DNA of 64,000 nt from an uncultured Flammeovirgaceae bacterium (GTDB taxonomy: Bacteria; Bacteroidota; Bacteroidia; Cytophagales; Cyclobacteriaceae). This document shows, one piece after another, positions 23,210 through 32,419 of this stretch. A program made the translations under genes and the position numbers. The stretch covers positions 248,001 through 312,000 of the forward strand of contig CAKZYA010000060.1 in the NCBI GenBank assembly GCA_937883755.1, given 5' to 3'. Within the stretch, counting starts at the first letter, position 1, and each line of letters starts with the position of its first letter. The notes beneath the pieces were generated by a model. That model did not search any database. It was given only the letters and a program-made list of their open reading frames with translations, and had not been told where the DNA came from.

Positions 23210-23317
23210 CTCGAGAACAGAATTGGTAAGGCTGGCTTTAACATTTTACGTAAGGTATTCGGAATTATCTTACTAGCCATTGCCATTAAGCTATTTAAAT
23301 CACAACTTGCGCTCTAA
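23210..23317 (+). pseudogene. C-terminal tail of a MarC-like membrane protein at the prophage junction
   Basis: The frame (open from 23132) reads ENRIGKAGFNILRKVFGIIL then LAIAIKLFKSQLAL and stops. IGxxGxNIxxRxxGxILxAIA followed by a last transmembrane helix is the typical end of MarC family proteins. The residues before about 23210 do not fit the family and are probably phage DNA. I read this as the host side of the right attachment site, with the rest of the gene left of the prophage outside the window. It could instead be an unrelated small membrane protein. Confidence 0.5.
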
Positions 23318-23374
23318 ATGTTCGCCAAGAATAAGGGCGAATTACGACAAAGCATTAACCGAAAAAAATAGTAG

Positions 23375-23830
23375 ATGATAACCATATACACAGATGGTTC
23401 TTCGAGAGGAAATCCTGGAAGGGGGGGCTACGGCACAGTGATGCTGTACAAAGGGCATCGTAAAGAGCTTACGGAAGGTTATCGGCTTACCACTAATAAC
23501 CGGATGGAGCTATTAGCGGTAATTGTTGGTCTGGAGGCTCTGAAAAAGCCCGGTATGGTTGTAGAAATCTACTCTGATTCCCAATATGTGGTGGACGCAG
23601 TCAATAAAGGCTGGGTATGGAACTGGCAGAAAAAAGCCTTCAAGGGAAAGAAGAATGCTGACCTATGGCAACGGTTCATTCCTGCTTATCGTAAACACGA
23701 TGTCACTTTCCGGTGGATTAAAGGGCACTCCGGAATCCCCGAAAATGAGCGTTGTGACGAACTAGCTGTAAGCTCGGCTGATGGTGGAAAGCTGCTAATT
23801 GATCAGGGCTTTGAGTCTAGCGTAGTCTAA
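23375..23830 (+). CDS. rnhA: Ribonuclease HI
   Basis: 151 residues, full length for bacterial RNase HI. The four acidic catalytic residues are visible: D7 in IYTDGSSRGNPGRGGYG, E44 in TNNRMELLAVI, D68 in YSDSQYVVDAVNKGW and the later D in NERCDELA. The handle region KGWVWNWQKKAFKGKKNADLW is present, noted in part. It cuts RNA in RNA-DNA hybrids, removing primers and R-loops. This is the first intact host gene right of the prophage. Confidence 0.95.
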   Translation: MITIYTDGSSRGNPGRGGYGTVMLYKGHRKELTEGYRLTTNNRMELLAVIVGLEALKKPGMVVEIYSDSQYVVDAVNKGWVWNWQKKAFKGKKNADLWQRFIPAYRKHDVTFRWIKGHSGIPENERCDELAVSSADGGKLLIDQGFESSVV

Positions 23831-24327
23831 AACAAGAAAACAACTTCTGGTAAGTAGAGATATCTCTAGTAGAAATGTATCTACTATTTTTTAAATGATA
23901 AAACCACAACGGAAGAAGACCAATACCATCCAAGTAATACTGCCAACTACATTAGTGAGATCGCTAGCTAAGTGCAGGGCATGGAATATCTCAATCTCGA
24001 GGAGGAAGAAGGGCGGATTACTGTTATGATAAATCTCCAGCACATCGGTCGAGCTACCACACTTTTATCTGATGATTTTACCAGCCAATTTGGGGAATAA
24101 TCAAAAATGATCTACTCAGATTTCGGGATTTAATTATGACCGAAATAGAGCGAATAGACATTCCTCAGGAAGACGGCCTAGAGGACTAATAACTCGAAGA
24201 AAGTCGGGGTGGTATTTTTGCTTATCACTGCTGATATTGTTCATAAGGTTTTGCCATTTTTCTGAGTCAGAAAATATAAAAAGTGAGTGAAGAAAAGCCT
24301 TGAATATCATACTTTAGAGGAAAAAGT
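23831..24327 (+). other. No intact gene; possible decayed coding remnant
   Basis: About 500 bases. Short plus-strand stretches look coding-like but are broken by stops (for example MEYLNLEEEEGRITVMIN at about 23980 and FNYDRNRANRH at about 24130), which suggests an old pseudogene of unknown family. The last 60 bases should hold the promoter of the next gene (AGAGGAAAAAGT before ATG 24328). Confidence 0.4.
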
Positions 24328-25695
24328 ATGAACAACAACCGACGTAGCTTTCTAAAGAAAACAGGATTAGCCACCGCAAGTGTACTGGCTGCCCCTACAA
24401 TTATTCCAGCATCAGCTCTAGGAAAAAATGGTTTTGTGGCACCCTCCGACCGCATCAATCTGGCGTTTATCGGAGCAGGTAACCAAGCTGGTAATGATGC
24501 CCGCGGATTTCTTCAGGATGAACGGGTACAGATCACCACCATCTGCGATGTCAATAAAAGAAGCGAGGGTTACTGGGACGGAAAAGTAGCGGGGCGAGAG
24601 TTTATCATGGAAATGGTAGACCAGACTTACAGTGAGAAGTACGGAAAGAAATATAAATCTACAACCGGGTACGAAGATTTCCGTGAGGTACTGGAGCTGA
24701 AGGATGTGGATGCGGTAGAGATTGTGACCCCCGACCACTGGCACGCTATTCCAGTAATGATGGCGGCGGCGGCCAAGAAAGATATTTACTGTCAAAAACC
24801 ACTGGCACTCACTGTTGCTGAAGGCCGAGATATGAGCAATGCGGTAAAACATCATAATGTGGTGTTTCAAACCGGTAGCCAGCAAAGGAGCAATCAGCAT
24901 TTTCGCCGAATCTGCGAACTAGTGAGAAACGGTAAAATCGGTAAGCTCCACACCGTAGTTTGCGGATTGCCCGGAGGAACCCCCGACTTTGGTAAAACGG
25001 CTCATCTCAGTGAATCAGCCCCCGTGCCCGACGGATTTAATTACGATCTTTGGTTGGGTCCCGCTCCCGAAGCACCCTATTCACCTTGCCGTACCCACGT
25101 GAACTTTCGTTGGATACTTGATTACTCCGGCGGAATGGTAACTGACTGGGGCGGTCATCACCCGGATATTGCTCAGTGGGGAATGGATACTGAATATACG
25201 GGTCCAGTCAAAATACAAAATGCCCGCTCAATTTGGTCAGATCATCCAGTGTACAACACCGCTACCGAGTTTTACTTTGAGGCAGTGTACCAAAACGATG
25301 TGAAACTTATTGTGCAGAGCGGTGCTGATTTTGGGGTGGCTTTTAAAGGTACGGAAGGAGAGGTGTGGGCCAGCCGAGGGGAGCACAAAGTTTTTCCCCA
25401 GTCTCTGACAGAGGTGGAGATAAGCGCGGATGAAACTCATTTATACAAAAGCGATAACCACTATCGTAATTTCATCGACTGCGTAATTTCCCGAGAAGAG
25501 CCTATCGCCCCAGTTGAAGTAGCCCATCGTTCTATCACAATCGCTCATTTGGGCAATATTGCCATGATGCTCCAGCAAGATCTCGAGTGGAATCCTGAAC
25601 AGGAGAGATTTAAGAATAATTTTGCTGCCAACCAGCTACTGTCTCGACCTATGCGCGAACCGTGGGCGTCTACTTATCAGAAATATAGGGTATAG
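24328..25695 (+). CDS. Gfo/Idh/MocA family oxidoreductase with Tat signal
   Basis: 455 residues. The start NNRRSFLKKTGLATASVLAA is a twin-arginine signal (RRSFLKK), so the folded, cofactor-loaded enzyme is exported. A Rossmann domain follows (NLAFIGAGNQAGNDARGF near residue 45), then DAVEIVTPDHWHAIPVMMAA and the family's EKP-like CQKPLALTVAEGR. The C-terminal domain has WILDYSGGMVTDWGGHHPDI, conserved in exported Bacteroidota members. It should oxidise or reduce a sugar or polyol with NAD(P); the substrate is unknown. Monocistronic as far as visible. Confidence 0.9.
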   Translation: MNNNRRSFLKKTGLATASVLAAPTIIPASALGKNGFVAPSDRINLAFIGAGNQAGNDARGFLQDERVQITTICDVNKRSEGYWDGKVAGREFIMEMVDQTYSEKYGKKYKSTTGYEDFREVLELKDVDAVEIVTPDHWHAIPVMMAAAAKKDIYCQKPLALTVAEGRDMSNAVKHHNVVFQTGSQQRSNQHFRRICELVRNGKIGKLHTVVCGLPGGTPDFGKTAHLSESAPVPDGFNYDLWLGPAPEAPYSPCRTHVNFRWILDYSGGMVTDWGGHHPDIAQWGMDTEYTGPVKIQNARSIWSDHPVYNTATEFYFEAVYQNDVKLIVQSGADFGVAFKGTEGEVWASRGEHKVFPQSLTEVEISADETHLYKSDNHYRNFIDCVISREEPIAPVEVAHRSITIAHLGNIAMMLQQDLEWNPEQERFKNNFAANQLLSRPMREPWASTYQKYRV

Positions 25696-25788
25696 ACAAT
25701 CTTCAATATTTTTCAGAATCCATCAGCTACAGTATAAAACGATTCTTAATCCGTTGGCGTATTAATGATGTAGAAAGGAGTAATCATT

Positions 25789-28056
25789 ATGAACTCACAT
25801 ACAGTAACAATTGAAAAAGAATCTAAAACTATTGTTGATAAAAATACCATAGTCCGCAAAACCTTTCCGATTACAGGAATGAGTTGTGCGGGCTGTGCAT
25901 CTAGCGTAGAATCTATTCTTAATACCACTCCGGGAGTAGAAGCTGCCAACGTTAATTTTGCTAGCAGTTCGGTTTTGGTGACGTACAATAAACAGCTTAG
26001 TGAAACTGCCTTACAAAATGCTCTTAGGGAGATAGGCTTCGATTTAATTGTTGATGTAGAAGACCTTACTGAAGCTCAACAAGAACTGCAGCGAGAACAT
26101 TATCGAGACATTAAACGGCGAACTCTGGGATCAGCTATTCTGACCTTACCCGTATTCGTACTGGGTATGTTCTTCATGGATTGGGTGCCCGGACGATGGG
26201 CTTCGTTGGCACTTACTATCCCAATTCTCTTTTGGTTCGGGCGGGGCTTTTTCATGAATGCTGCTAAGCAGGCTCAACACGCTAAAGCGAACATGGACAC
26301 CCTGGTGGCGTTGAGTACTGGAATCGCTTTCCTATTCAGTTTGTTTAATACGCTTTTTCCAGAATTCTGGCTTCGGCAGGGCTTAGAACCCCACGTCTAC
26401 TACGAAGCAGCTACGGTAATCGTCACCTTTATTTTGCTGGGAAGACTTTTAGAAGAACGGGCAAAATCCCAGACTTCTTCAGCCATAAAAAAGCTAATGG
26501 GCTTACAACCTAAAACATCACTGGTTATCCGAGATGGACAAGAACGAGAAATACCTATTACTTCAGTAATTATTGGCGATACAGTAGTCGTCAGGCCAGG
26601 AGAAAAGATTCCGGTAGACGGAGTAATTACCCATGGTTCTTCTTTTGTGAATGAAAGTATGTTAACTGGCGAACCGGTTGCAGTAGAAAAAAATATCGGT
26701 AATAAAGTATTCGCAGGTACAATTAACCAGCAAGGCAGTTTTCAATTTGAGGCTCATAAAGTGGGTAGTGAAACTTTACTAGCCCAAATCATCCGACAGG
26801 TACAAGAAGCCCAAGGTAGTAAAGCTCCGGTTCAGAAGCTGGTTGATAAGATTGCGGGAGTATTTGTGCCCGTGGTACTGGCTATTGCTGCACTTGCTTT
26901 TTTGGTTTGGGTGTTGATAGGTGGCGAAAATGCATTTACGCACGCATTGCTGACATCTATTTCAGTATTGGTTATTGCTTGCCCCTGCGCATTAGGATTA
27001 GCTACACCAACCGCCATTATGGTAGGAGTAGGTCGGGGAGCCGAAAATAATATCTTGATTAAAGATGCCGAAAGCCTGGAGTTGGCTCATAGGGTAGATA
27101 CCGTAGTGCTGGATAAAACCGGAACTATTACTGAAGGTAAGCCCACAGTAACGGATATGCATTGGGTCAATCAAGAAAATAGAGAATTTCATCAAGCAAT
27201 ACTAAAATCCTTGGAAGCTCAATCAGAGCACCCACTGGCGGGCGCAGTAGTAGAATTTCTAGCGAAGGACAATGCGAAATCAGTAGTCCTGGAAAACTTT
27301 ACGAGTATAACTGGGCGAGGAGTAAAGGCCCACACTACGGATGGATTAGATTATTTGGTTGGTAACCAGAAGTTGCTGGAAGAACAATCAGTAATAGTTG
27401 ATGAAAGCACTGTTCAATTAGCCCGATCATTTCGCGAAAAGGCTAAGACAGTTATCTTCTTTGCTAATGCTCAACAAGTGTTAGCAATTATTGCTATTGC
27501 TGATACTGTTAAAGAAAGCTCCCGAGCGGCAGTAAAGTCCTTACAAGCCCGAAATATTTCGGTGCATATGCTTACGGGTGATAATCAGGAGACTGCTCAA
27601 GCAGTAGCTCGAGAAGTAGAATTAAAGCATTTCCAAGCGGAAGTTTTGCCTTCGGATAAAGCCGATTTTGTGAAGCAAATGCAGCAAGAAGGGCGAGTAA
27701 TAGCAATGGTTGGTGATGGTATCAATGATGCTCAGGCACTAGCTCAGGCAGACGTAAGTATTGCAATGGGTAAGGGTTCGGATATTGCCATGGATGTAGC
27801 TAAGATGACCATTACCACATCTAATTTACAGGCAATATCCAAAGCACTGAACCTTTCTCGTAAAACGGTGCTAGGAATTCGGCAAAACTTATTCTGGGCG
27901 TTTATTTATAACCTAATTGGTATTCCGATCGCGGCAGGAGTGCTTTATCCCATTAATGGCTTTTTGCTTGATCCAATGATCGCTGGTGGGGCAATGGCGC
28001 TTAGTTCAGTATCTGTAGTGATGAATAGCTTACGATTAAAAACAACGAAAATTTAG
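25789..28056 (+). CDS. copA: Copper-translocating P1B-type ATPase
   Basis: 755 residues, full length. An N-terminal HMA domain carries GMSCAGC (Cys33/Cys36). Downstream are the transmembrane metal site [10 protein letters not shown] near residue 400, the phosphorylation site [11 protein letters not shown] near 443, [10 protein letters not shown] in the N-domain, and [20 protein letters not shown] near 641. These mark a Cu(I)-exporting ATPase of the inner membrane. AGAAAGGAGT before ATG 25789 is a fair ribosome binding site. A CopZ-like gene follows 6 bases after the stop. Confidence 0.95.
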   Translation: MNSHTVTIEKESKTIVDKNTIVRKTFPITGMSCAGCASSVESILNTTPGVEAANVNFASSSVLVTYNKQLSETALQNALREIGFDLIVDVEDLTEAQQELQREHYRDIKRRTLGSAILTLPVFVLGMFFMDWVPGRWASLALTIPILFWFGRGFFMNAAKQAQHAKANMDTLVALSTGIAFLFSLFNTLFPEFWLRQGLEPHVYYEAATVIVTFILLGRLLEERAKSQTSSAIKKLMGLQPKTSLVIRDGQEREIPITSVIIGDTVVVRPGEKIPVDGVITHGSSFVNESMLTGEPVAVEKNIGNKVFAGTINQQGSFQFEAHKVGSETLLAQIIRQVQEAQGSKAPVQKLVDKIAGVFVPVVLAIAALAFLVWVLIGGENAFTHALLTSISVLVIACPCALGLATPTAIMVGVGRGAENNILIKDAESLELAHRVDTVVLDKTGTITEGKPTVTDMHWVNQENREFHQAILKSLEAQSEHPLAGAVVEFLAKDNAKSVVLENFTSITGRGVKAHTTDGLDYLVGNQKLLEEQSVIVDESTVQLARSFREKAKTVIFFANAQQVLAIIAIADTVKESSRAAVKSLQARNISVHMLTGDNQETAQAVAREVELKHFQAEVLPSDKADFVKQMQQEGRVIAMVGDGINDAQALAQADVSIAMGKGSDIAMDVAKMTITTSNLQAISKALNLSRKTVLGIRQNLFWAFIYNLIGIPIAAGVLYPINGFLLDPMIAGGAMALSSVSVVMNSLRLKTTKI

Positions 28057-28062
28057 TCAAAT

Positions 28063-28281
28063 ATGAAAACCTATACGTTTAAAACCAATATCAATTGTGG
28101 TGCATGTGTAAAAGCGGTTACGCCTCAGCTTAACAAGCTGGATAAGCTAGACAATTGGCAAGTAAATACTGATCATCCTGACAAAATTCTTACTACTTTA
28201 ACCGACCATAATTCACCTGAACCAATACTACAAGCGGTTGCTAAAGCGGGCTTCAGTGCAGAGTTAGTGGAAGAAGATTAG
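28063..28281 (+). CDS. CopZ-like heavy-metal-binding protein
   Basis: 72 residues with an HMA-type fold: KTNINCGACVKAVTPQLNKL gives a CxxC pair (Cys12, Cys15), then alternating strands and a final helix (EPILQAVAKAGFSAELV). It lies 6 bases after copA, so it is likely a cytosolic copper chaperone that delivers Cu(I) to that ATPase. The Met usually found just before the CxxC of copper sites is replaced by Asn-Ile-Asn, so metal preference is not certain. Confidence 0.8.
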   Translation: MKTYTFKTNINCGACVKAVTPQLNKLDKLDNWQVNTDHPDKILTTLTDHNSPEPILQAVAKAGFSAELVEED

Positions 28282-28349
28282 GTTAAGAGAGTTATAAAAG
28301 GCAAACGAGCTGTCCTGGCTGGATAAAATATACCCTTGGGTAGAAGTCT

Positions 28350-28745
28350 CTAAAAACGATTTAGAGCAACAAACATATTTGCTAATAATCCAGAAAATAA
28401 GCCTAACACAAGCCAATAAATTGGAGCAATCAGTAGTAATGTTAATGCGTAGGAGTCGAGTATTTTGATTGCATCAAGCATGATAATTTCAGCTTGATGA
28501 CTCTCCAAATAAGCTTCTATAAAAAGCAGATGAGTACCCGTTACCGTTGCTCCGGTTGTAATTGAGAATAGAAAAGTCTCCCAGAACAACTTCTGATGGA
28601 AAAACTTGATGCATAGCCCTACAATAGTAATTATTAAAATTGCCCAAACAATCAATTCATAATCGCTTGGCAACAGGAACAAGGTTGTAACTCCTGCACT
28701 TATCCCAATTACGAGACTTGTAAGAAAAAATGTAAGACGGTTCAT
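28350..28745 (-). CDS. Hypothetical membrane protein
   Basis: 131 residues with about four transmembrane helices (roughly 7-25, 29-48, 54-76 and 97-125). No charged motif or family signature is recognised. Its start overlaps the stop of the acetyltransferase at 28742 by 4 bases, so the two are co-translated. Confidence 0.6.
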   Translation of the reverse strand: MNRLTFFLTSLVIGISAGVTTLFLLPSDYELIVWAILIITIVGLCIKFFHQKLFWETFLFSITTGATVTGTHLLFIEAYLESHQAEIIMLDAIKILDSYALTLLLIAPIYWLVLGLFSGLLANMFVALNRF

Positions 28746-29248
28746 GATTGGGGTTTCAACTTCCGGTAAAAAGTAGTGGACTGGTCATTGATGCCTTCTT
28801 CTTTCAGTTTTTTCATACCCAATGCCTCGGCAGTTTTGTGCGATGATAGATTGGGAGTATCGCAACTAGCATCGAGATGGGGAAACTCTAACTGATGGAA
28901 GGCATAGTCCATGACTTTTAGCGAGGCTTCTCTGGCGTACCCTTTTCCCGTGTAGGCTGGTAGCAAAGCATATAGCAGTTGGGGCTGTTCTTTATCAAAG
29001 AAATGCCATAAACCCGTAAACCCGATTAGCTTTTCATTACCCGTGATTGCAATGATCCAAAGCCCGTGACGCTTTTCTCTAAAGGTTTGTTGGCTAGTCT
29101 TCAAAAACGACAAAACTTCTTCCTGGCTCAGCTCTTTATTATCGAAGAGGTATTTTTTCACAAAATCATCGGTGAATATGTGAGAGGCTTCTTCAAAATG
29201 ATGTTCTGAAAAAGGTTCGAGGGTTAATCTTGCTGTATCTAATTTCAC
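28742..29248 (-). CDS. GNAT acetyltransferase, RimJ/RimL type
   Basis: 168 residues. The start KLDTARLTLEPFSEHHFEEA is the typical TxRLxLRPxxxxD opening of RimJ/RimL-like enzymes. The acetyl-CoA site is in LLPAYTGKGYAREASLKVMD (Q/R-x-x-G-x-G/A form), followed by SSHKTAEALGMKKL. It would acetylate an N-terminal amine or small molecule; the substrate is unknown. It is one of four GNAT genes within 3 kb on the same strand. Confidence 0.85.
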   Translation of the reverse strand: MKLDTARLTLEPFSEHHFEEASHIFTDDFVKKYLFDNKELSQEEVLSFLKTSQQTFREKRHGLWIIAITGNEKLIGFTGLWHFFDKEQPQLLYALLPAYTGKGYAREASLKVMDYAFHQLEFPHLDASCDTPNLSSHKTAEALGMKKLKEEGINDQSTTFYRKLKPQS

Positions 29249-29250
29249 GA

Positions 29251-29718
29251 CTATTTATTTGGGGGGGCTAATTCCTTTGTTAACACCAATAGGTGCTTTG
29301 CCTGAATACCTTTCTCATAAATTGGCTCAGGGTAGTTACTGATAAAAAACTCCCATTTTATATCGGACAATTCAAAGCCAAGCTTTTGGTACAGGTAAAG
29401 TTGCCCAATGCTGGAGTTTGCCGTACCAATACAAGCGTATTTATATTTATCTTCTAAGGCAATTCTAACCGCTTGCTCTATCAAGTAGCTACCAATGCCC
29501 TGTCCTTGAAATTGATTTTTGACCGCAATATTTTTTAGTTCTACTAGTTCGTCATTCAATAGTAAAAGGACTATGGTGCCCAGTAATTTCCCTTTTTCTT
29601 GGGCGATGAAAATCCGAGAAAGTGGCAAATACTTATCGATCATTTCCCTCGAGGGGTCTGCCAACATCAAAAGATCATAGGGTGTTGGCTCGTCCTTTTT
29701 TAATTGTCTAAAGGTCAC
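29251..29718 (-). CDS. GNAT acetyltransferase
   Basis: 155 residues. The acetyl-CoA motif is NQFQGQGIGSYLIEQAVRIA near residue 80, preceded by the strand VELKNIAV and followed by SIGQLYLYQKLGFELSDI. The C-terminus is short. Substrate unknown. It lies 2 bases from the next GNAT gene downstream, so the two form an operon with the membrane protein at 28350. Confidence 0.85.
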   Translation of the reverse strand: MTFRQLKKDEPTPYDLLMLADPSREMIDKYLPLSRIFIAQEKGKLLGTIVLLLLNDELVELKNIAVKNQFQGQGIGSYLIEQAVRIALEDKYKYACIGTANSSIGQLYLYQKLGFELSDIKWEFFISNYPEPIYEKGIQAKHLLVLTKELAPPNK

Positions 29719-29791
29719 TGCTTGTTTAGCATTACTAATAAACCTAACGAATGTGACTTACTAATTTCTCGATCCTATTGTGTTGATGCGC

Positions 29792-29923
29792 TCAGGCCTC
29801 CCAAACCGATCTTGCCCATTTTTCCGCAAGTTCATAATGCAGTTCGGCTTCCTCATTATCCCAAAGCTGGAATATGGTTAATTCGCCAAAAAATTCGGGA
29901 GGCTCTAAGAGTGCGTTTGGATT
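29792..29923 (-). pseudogene. C-terminal gene remnant, family unknown
   Basis: The minus strand reads LLEPPEFFGELTIFQLWDNE then EAELHYELAEKWARSVWEA and a TGA stop, with an in-frame TAA just upstream. The composition is typical of real coding sequence, unlike the plus-strand frame over the same bases. It looks like the tail of a lost gene between two GNAT blocks; the remaining bases of the 29719-30057 gap show nothing. Confidence 0.35.
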
Positions 29924-30057
29924 TTATTTTTAGAATTTATTATGAGGTGTTTTTTGACCAGACGAGGCTCTTTTTGAGGGGGATAGCCTAAGCTATCGCC
30001 AGAAAAAAAGCCGAAGTATGGGTAGAAAACAACCATTAGAAAGCTAAAGGATAAAGT

Positions 30058-30417
30058 TCAAACACGCTCTAACCATTCTAAAGAATTTTTACCCTTATGA
30101 AATTGCGAAAATTTTGCCCTCAGTTTCGGTGCTTCTTCCTGTCCCAGCCCTAACTCAAAGATGCAGTATAGCGAGACCAGGTGAATATTCACTGAATTCA
30201 AAGCCCGCCGATCTTCTTTTTTCCTCACATGCTGGCAAGCGTAGGCATCAACCGTAAACTGGTGCCCTTTCCAATAGGTGAGGTCAGAATACTCTCGGGC
30301 GAGCACTTCGGTAAACATTACCCAACAACCAGGGGAGGAAAGCATGTACTTATGAACCTCACCATCTATGTTCAAGGACTTAGCCCCACAGGCAAAACAC
30401 TGTATGTATTCAGTCAT
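30058..30417 (-). CDS. DUF5946 family protein
   Basis: 119 residues matching DUF5946: CFACGAKSLNIDGEVHKYML, SSPGCWVMFTEVLAREYSDL, HQFTVDAYACQHVRKKEDRR, then NIHLVSLYCIFELG. The CxxC near the start and several His residues could bind a metal. The function of the family is unknown. Monocistronic, upstream of the acetyltransferase genes on the same strand. Confidence 0.8.
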   Translation of the reverse strand: MTEYIQCFACGAKSLNIDGEVHKYMLSSPGCWVMFTEVLAREYSDLTYWKGHQFTVDAYACQHVRKKEDRRALNSVNIHLVSLYCIFELGLGQEEAPKLRAKFSQFHKGKNSLEWLERV

Positions 30418-30465
30418 GGTATTAGTGTTTTTTTACTGAGACATTTCAATAGACCAGGTGTATCA

Positions 30466-30966
30466 TTATTCCAATTCCTGGCACATCCATACGCTGGGAA
30501 TCTGAACGGTGAATCCTGCCTTTTGATAGGCTTTCCTCGCCGGCAAATGTGAAGGGTCGCCACCCGTAGCCAAGGTAGCTACTTTCATTCCAGCCTTTTT
30601 CATTTCCCTCACGGCAAAATGGTAGATTTCAGTCCCTATTCCTTGTCCCGAGAAATCGGGGTCGACGGCATTCAGCCCAATTTCTCCTACTTCGGCTTGT
30701 TTGTCAAGTCGTATGGCTACAAAAGCTATAATTTTAGATTCCAAAAGGACTTTCCAGGTTTTCCAAAAGCTATCTTCATTAAAATAAGATTTGAGAAGGC
30801 CTTCCTGGGCTAAATCTTCGGGTAGTTGAGCAGTTTCATAAATGGTATCGCCTAAGATTTTTCTGAAAGACGCAAAAATGGGTTGGAATGCCTTCCTGCG
30901 AATGGTTTCCATCGCTTTCAAATCTTCAACGGTAGCTAAATCAAATTGAATATTACCTAAATACAT
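30466..30966 (-). CDS. GNAT acetyltransferase
   Basis: 166 residues. The acetyl-CoA motif is DPDFSGQGIGTEIYHFAVRE near residue 92, followed by ATLATGGDPSHLPARKAYQK, where the conserved AxxxYxKxGF of the family reads ARKAYQKAGF. Substrate unknown. It is 6 bases from the next acetyltransferase gene upstream. Confidence 0.85.
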   Translation of the reverse strand: MYLGNIQFDLATVEDLKAMETIRRKAFQPIFASFRKILGDTIYETAQLPEDLAQEGLLKSYFNEDSFWKTWKVLLESKIIAFVAIRLDKQAEVGEIGLNAVDPDFSGQGIGTEIYHFAVREMKKAGMKVATLATGGDPSHLPARKAYQKAGFTVQIPSVWMCQELE

Positions 30967-30972
30967 ATGATC

Positions 30973-31455
30973 CTATTTCAATGCTTTTCTCATTGTCAAA
31001 GACGTCTCAGTTTCATTCGTTATTTCACATCTCAATCGTTGGTATAATCGGGAAGCATCGTTCGCTTTATCGACACTCAATGATAAATATTTAACCCCTA
31101 TTCTTTTGTATTCCGAAGCTATAACTTTTATCATGTTGGTTCCAACTCCTTTATTTCTATAGTCAGGTTTCACGGCCATACTTAGCTCGGGGGTATTATC
31201 ATCTATAAATCCAAAACCCTGGTTTTCCTCTCGAAAGAGTCGTCCCCAAATGGCGCCAACGAGTTGATTATCAATTTCTGCCACATACGCAATGTCGAGT
31301 TGGTCTTTGCCCCAATTATCGATGTATTTGGATAAGGAATTATCTCGGATAATATCTTTTGGCAATGCATCCTGACCTTCAGGTATGAAAATCGCTTCGT
31401 ATAGCATATCTGCCAAAAAATCAGTTTCATGAGTTTTTATCTTTCTGATGTTCAT
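30973..31455 (-). CDS. GNAT acetyltransferase
   Basis: 160 residues from ATG 31455; the frame extends upstream but the extra residues are not family-like. The acetyl-CoA motif is KPDYRNKGVGTNMIKVIASE near residue 92, followed by SLSVDKANDASRLYQRLRCE, where the usual GF is RC. It groups with GNAT enzymes acting on small molecules or antibiotics, but the target cannot be read. Same operon as the GNAT gene at 30466. Confidence 0.85.
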   Translation of the reverse strand: MNIRKIKTHETDFLADMLYEAIFIPEGQDALPKDIIRDNSLSKYIDNWGKDQLDIAYVAEIDNQLVGAIWGRLFREENQGFGFIDDNTPELSMAVKPDYRNKGVGTNMIKVIASEYKRIGVKYLSLSVDKANDASRLYQRLRCEITNETETSLTMRKALK

Positions 31456-31572
31456 GTTTTTGGTAGTTAGGCTGGACTTTTTTTCCTGTCCTACGTTAGA
31501 GATTCGCCTCCAAGGCTTAGATAACACTATTTATAAACGGAAAACTATTGCGTCATGCTAACTCTTCCGTAA

Positions 31573-32148
31573 TTATTTTGACTGAAATTTGATGGAGAAT
31601 TTCCCGTTTGATACCTCAACAAAATCATCGGTATCCCGAATTACCGAAGGGTTCACTCTAATATGATTCAACGTACCCTTGAATTCTCCCGTAATAATAT
31701 CATTTTCAATATTATTGATGGTGATTTCGACCTCATCCACACCGACTCCCGAATAGAAGCATAATACATCGGATGAAGCGCAAGGGGCTTGCAACTTTTT
31801 TATCGATTCATCCACCCAGGTAATACTGCCTTCAGCACCAGTAAGCGAGTAGGGTAGAGTGAGGTTTTCAATATCAATTTCATTCATCCTAATTGTCCAG
31901 AAACCGTCATTATCATCAACTCCATTTTTGAAGGATTGCAAATACAACGTCTTGTCAGTTCGATTGAAAACATTGATATTACCATTACTTCCTCCATCAA
32001 ACACAGTTTGTTTGTAAGAGAGATTATTGCTTTGCACACTCCCATTGATTAAATACGCTGAAGCTCGTGGAGGTATATCATCGTTTTGCTGACAAGACAG
32101 AAGAATAATCGCACCAACTAATCCGATGGCAAAATTTACTACTTTCAT
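31573..32148 (-). CDS. Lipoprotein, Bacteroidota DUF6252-like layout
   Basis: 191 residues. The start VVNFAIGLVGAIILLSCQQN has a lipobox (LLSC), so Cys19 is probably lipidated and the protein sits in the outer membrane or periplasm. The rest is beta-rich with a Cys pair (APCASSDVLCFY) and a C-terminal NGKFSIKF strand. This resembles Bacteroidota lipoproteins whose last part reads G-x-F-x-G-T; assignment to DUF6252 is a guess. The regulator at 32420 lies upstream on the same strand. Confidence 0.6.
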   Translation of the reverse strand: MKVVNFAIGLVGAIILLSCQQNDDIPPRASAYLINGSVQSNNLSYKQTVFDGGSNGNINVFNRTDKTLYLQSFKNGVDDNDGFWTIRMNEIDIENLTLPYSLTGAEGSITWVDESIKKLQAPCASSDVLCFYSGVGVDEVEITINNIENDIITGEFKGTLNHIRVNPSVIRDTDDFVEVSNGKFSIKFQSK

Positions 32149-32419
32149 TTTTCTTTATTTTGGGTTTTTATGATTGATTACATTTGAAGAATTGACCGTA
32201 TTTTGGTTAATATGGTCGTTTTCATTAGCATAGACCTTAACATAGCGAGTCCCTTTGGAAGGAGACGAATAATTTCTTGGAAAACCTTTTAACGTTCTGA
32301 TAGTAAGCGGCAACAAAGTTTGGTAGTAAAGTCGTATTTAAAAAATGAGGGTTGTTCTAGATACCGTATTCAGGACAACTTGCGAATCCGGCGGAAAAAA
32401 ATTCTATTTAGGATGAAGC

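Noticed and set aside
24418-24900. 160-codon minus-strand frame inside the oxidoreductase gene
   Set aside because: Shadow of the Gfo/Idh/MocA gene, which has full-length family motifs.
29704-29991. 95-codon plus-strand frame
   Set aside because: Composition is unlike a protein, and the opposite strand carries a more convincing gene remnant.
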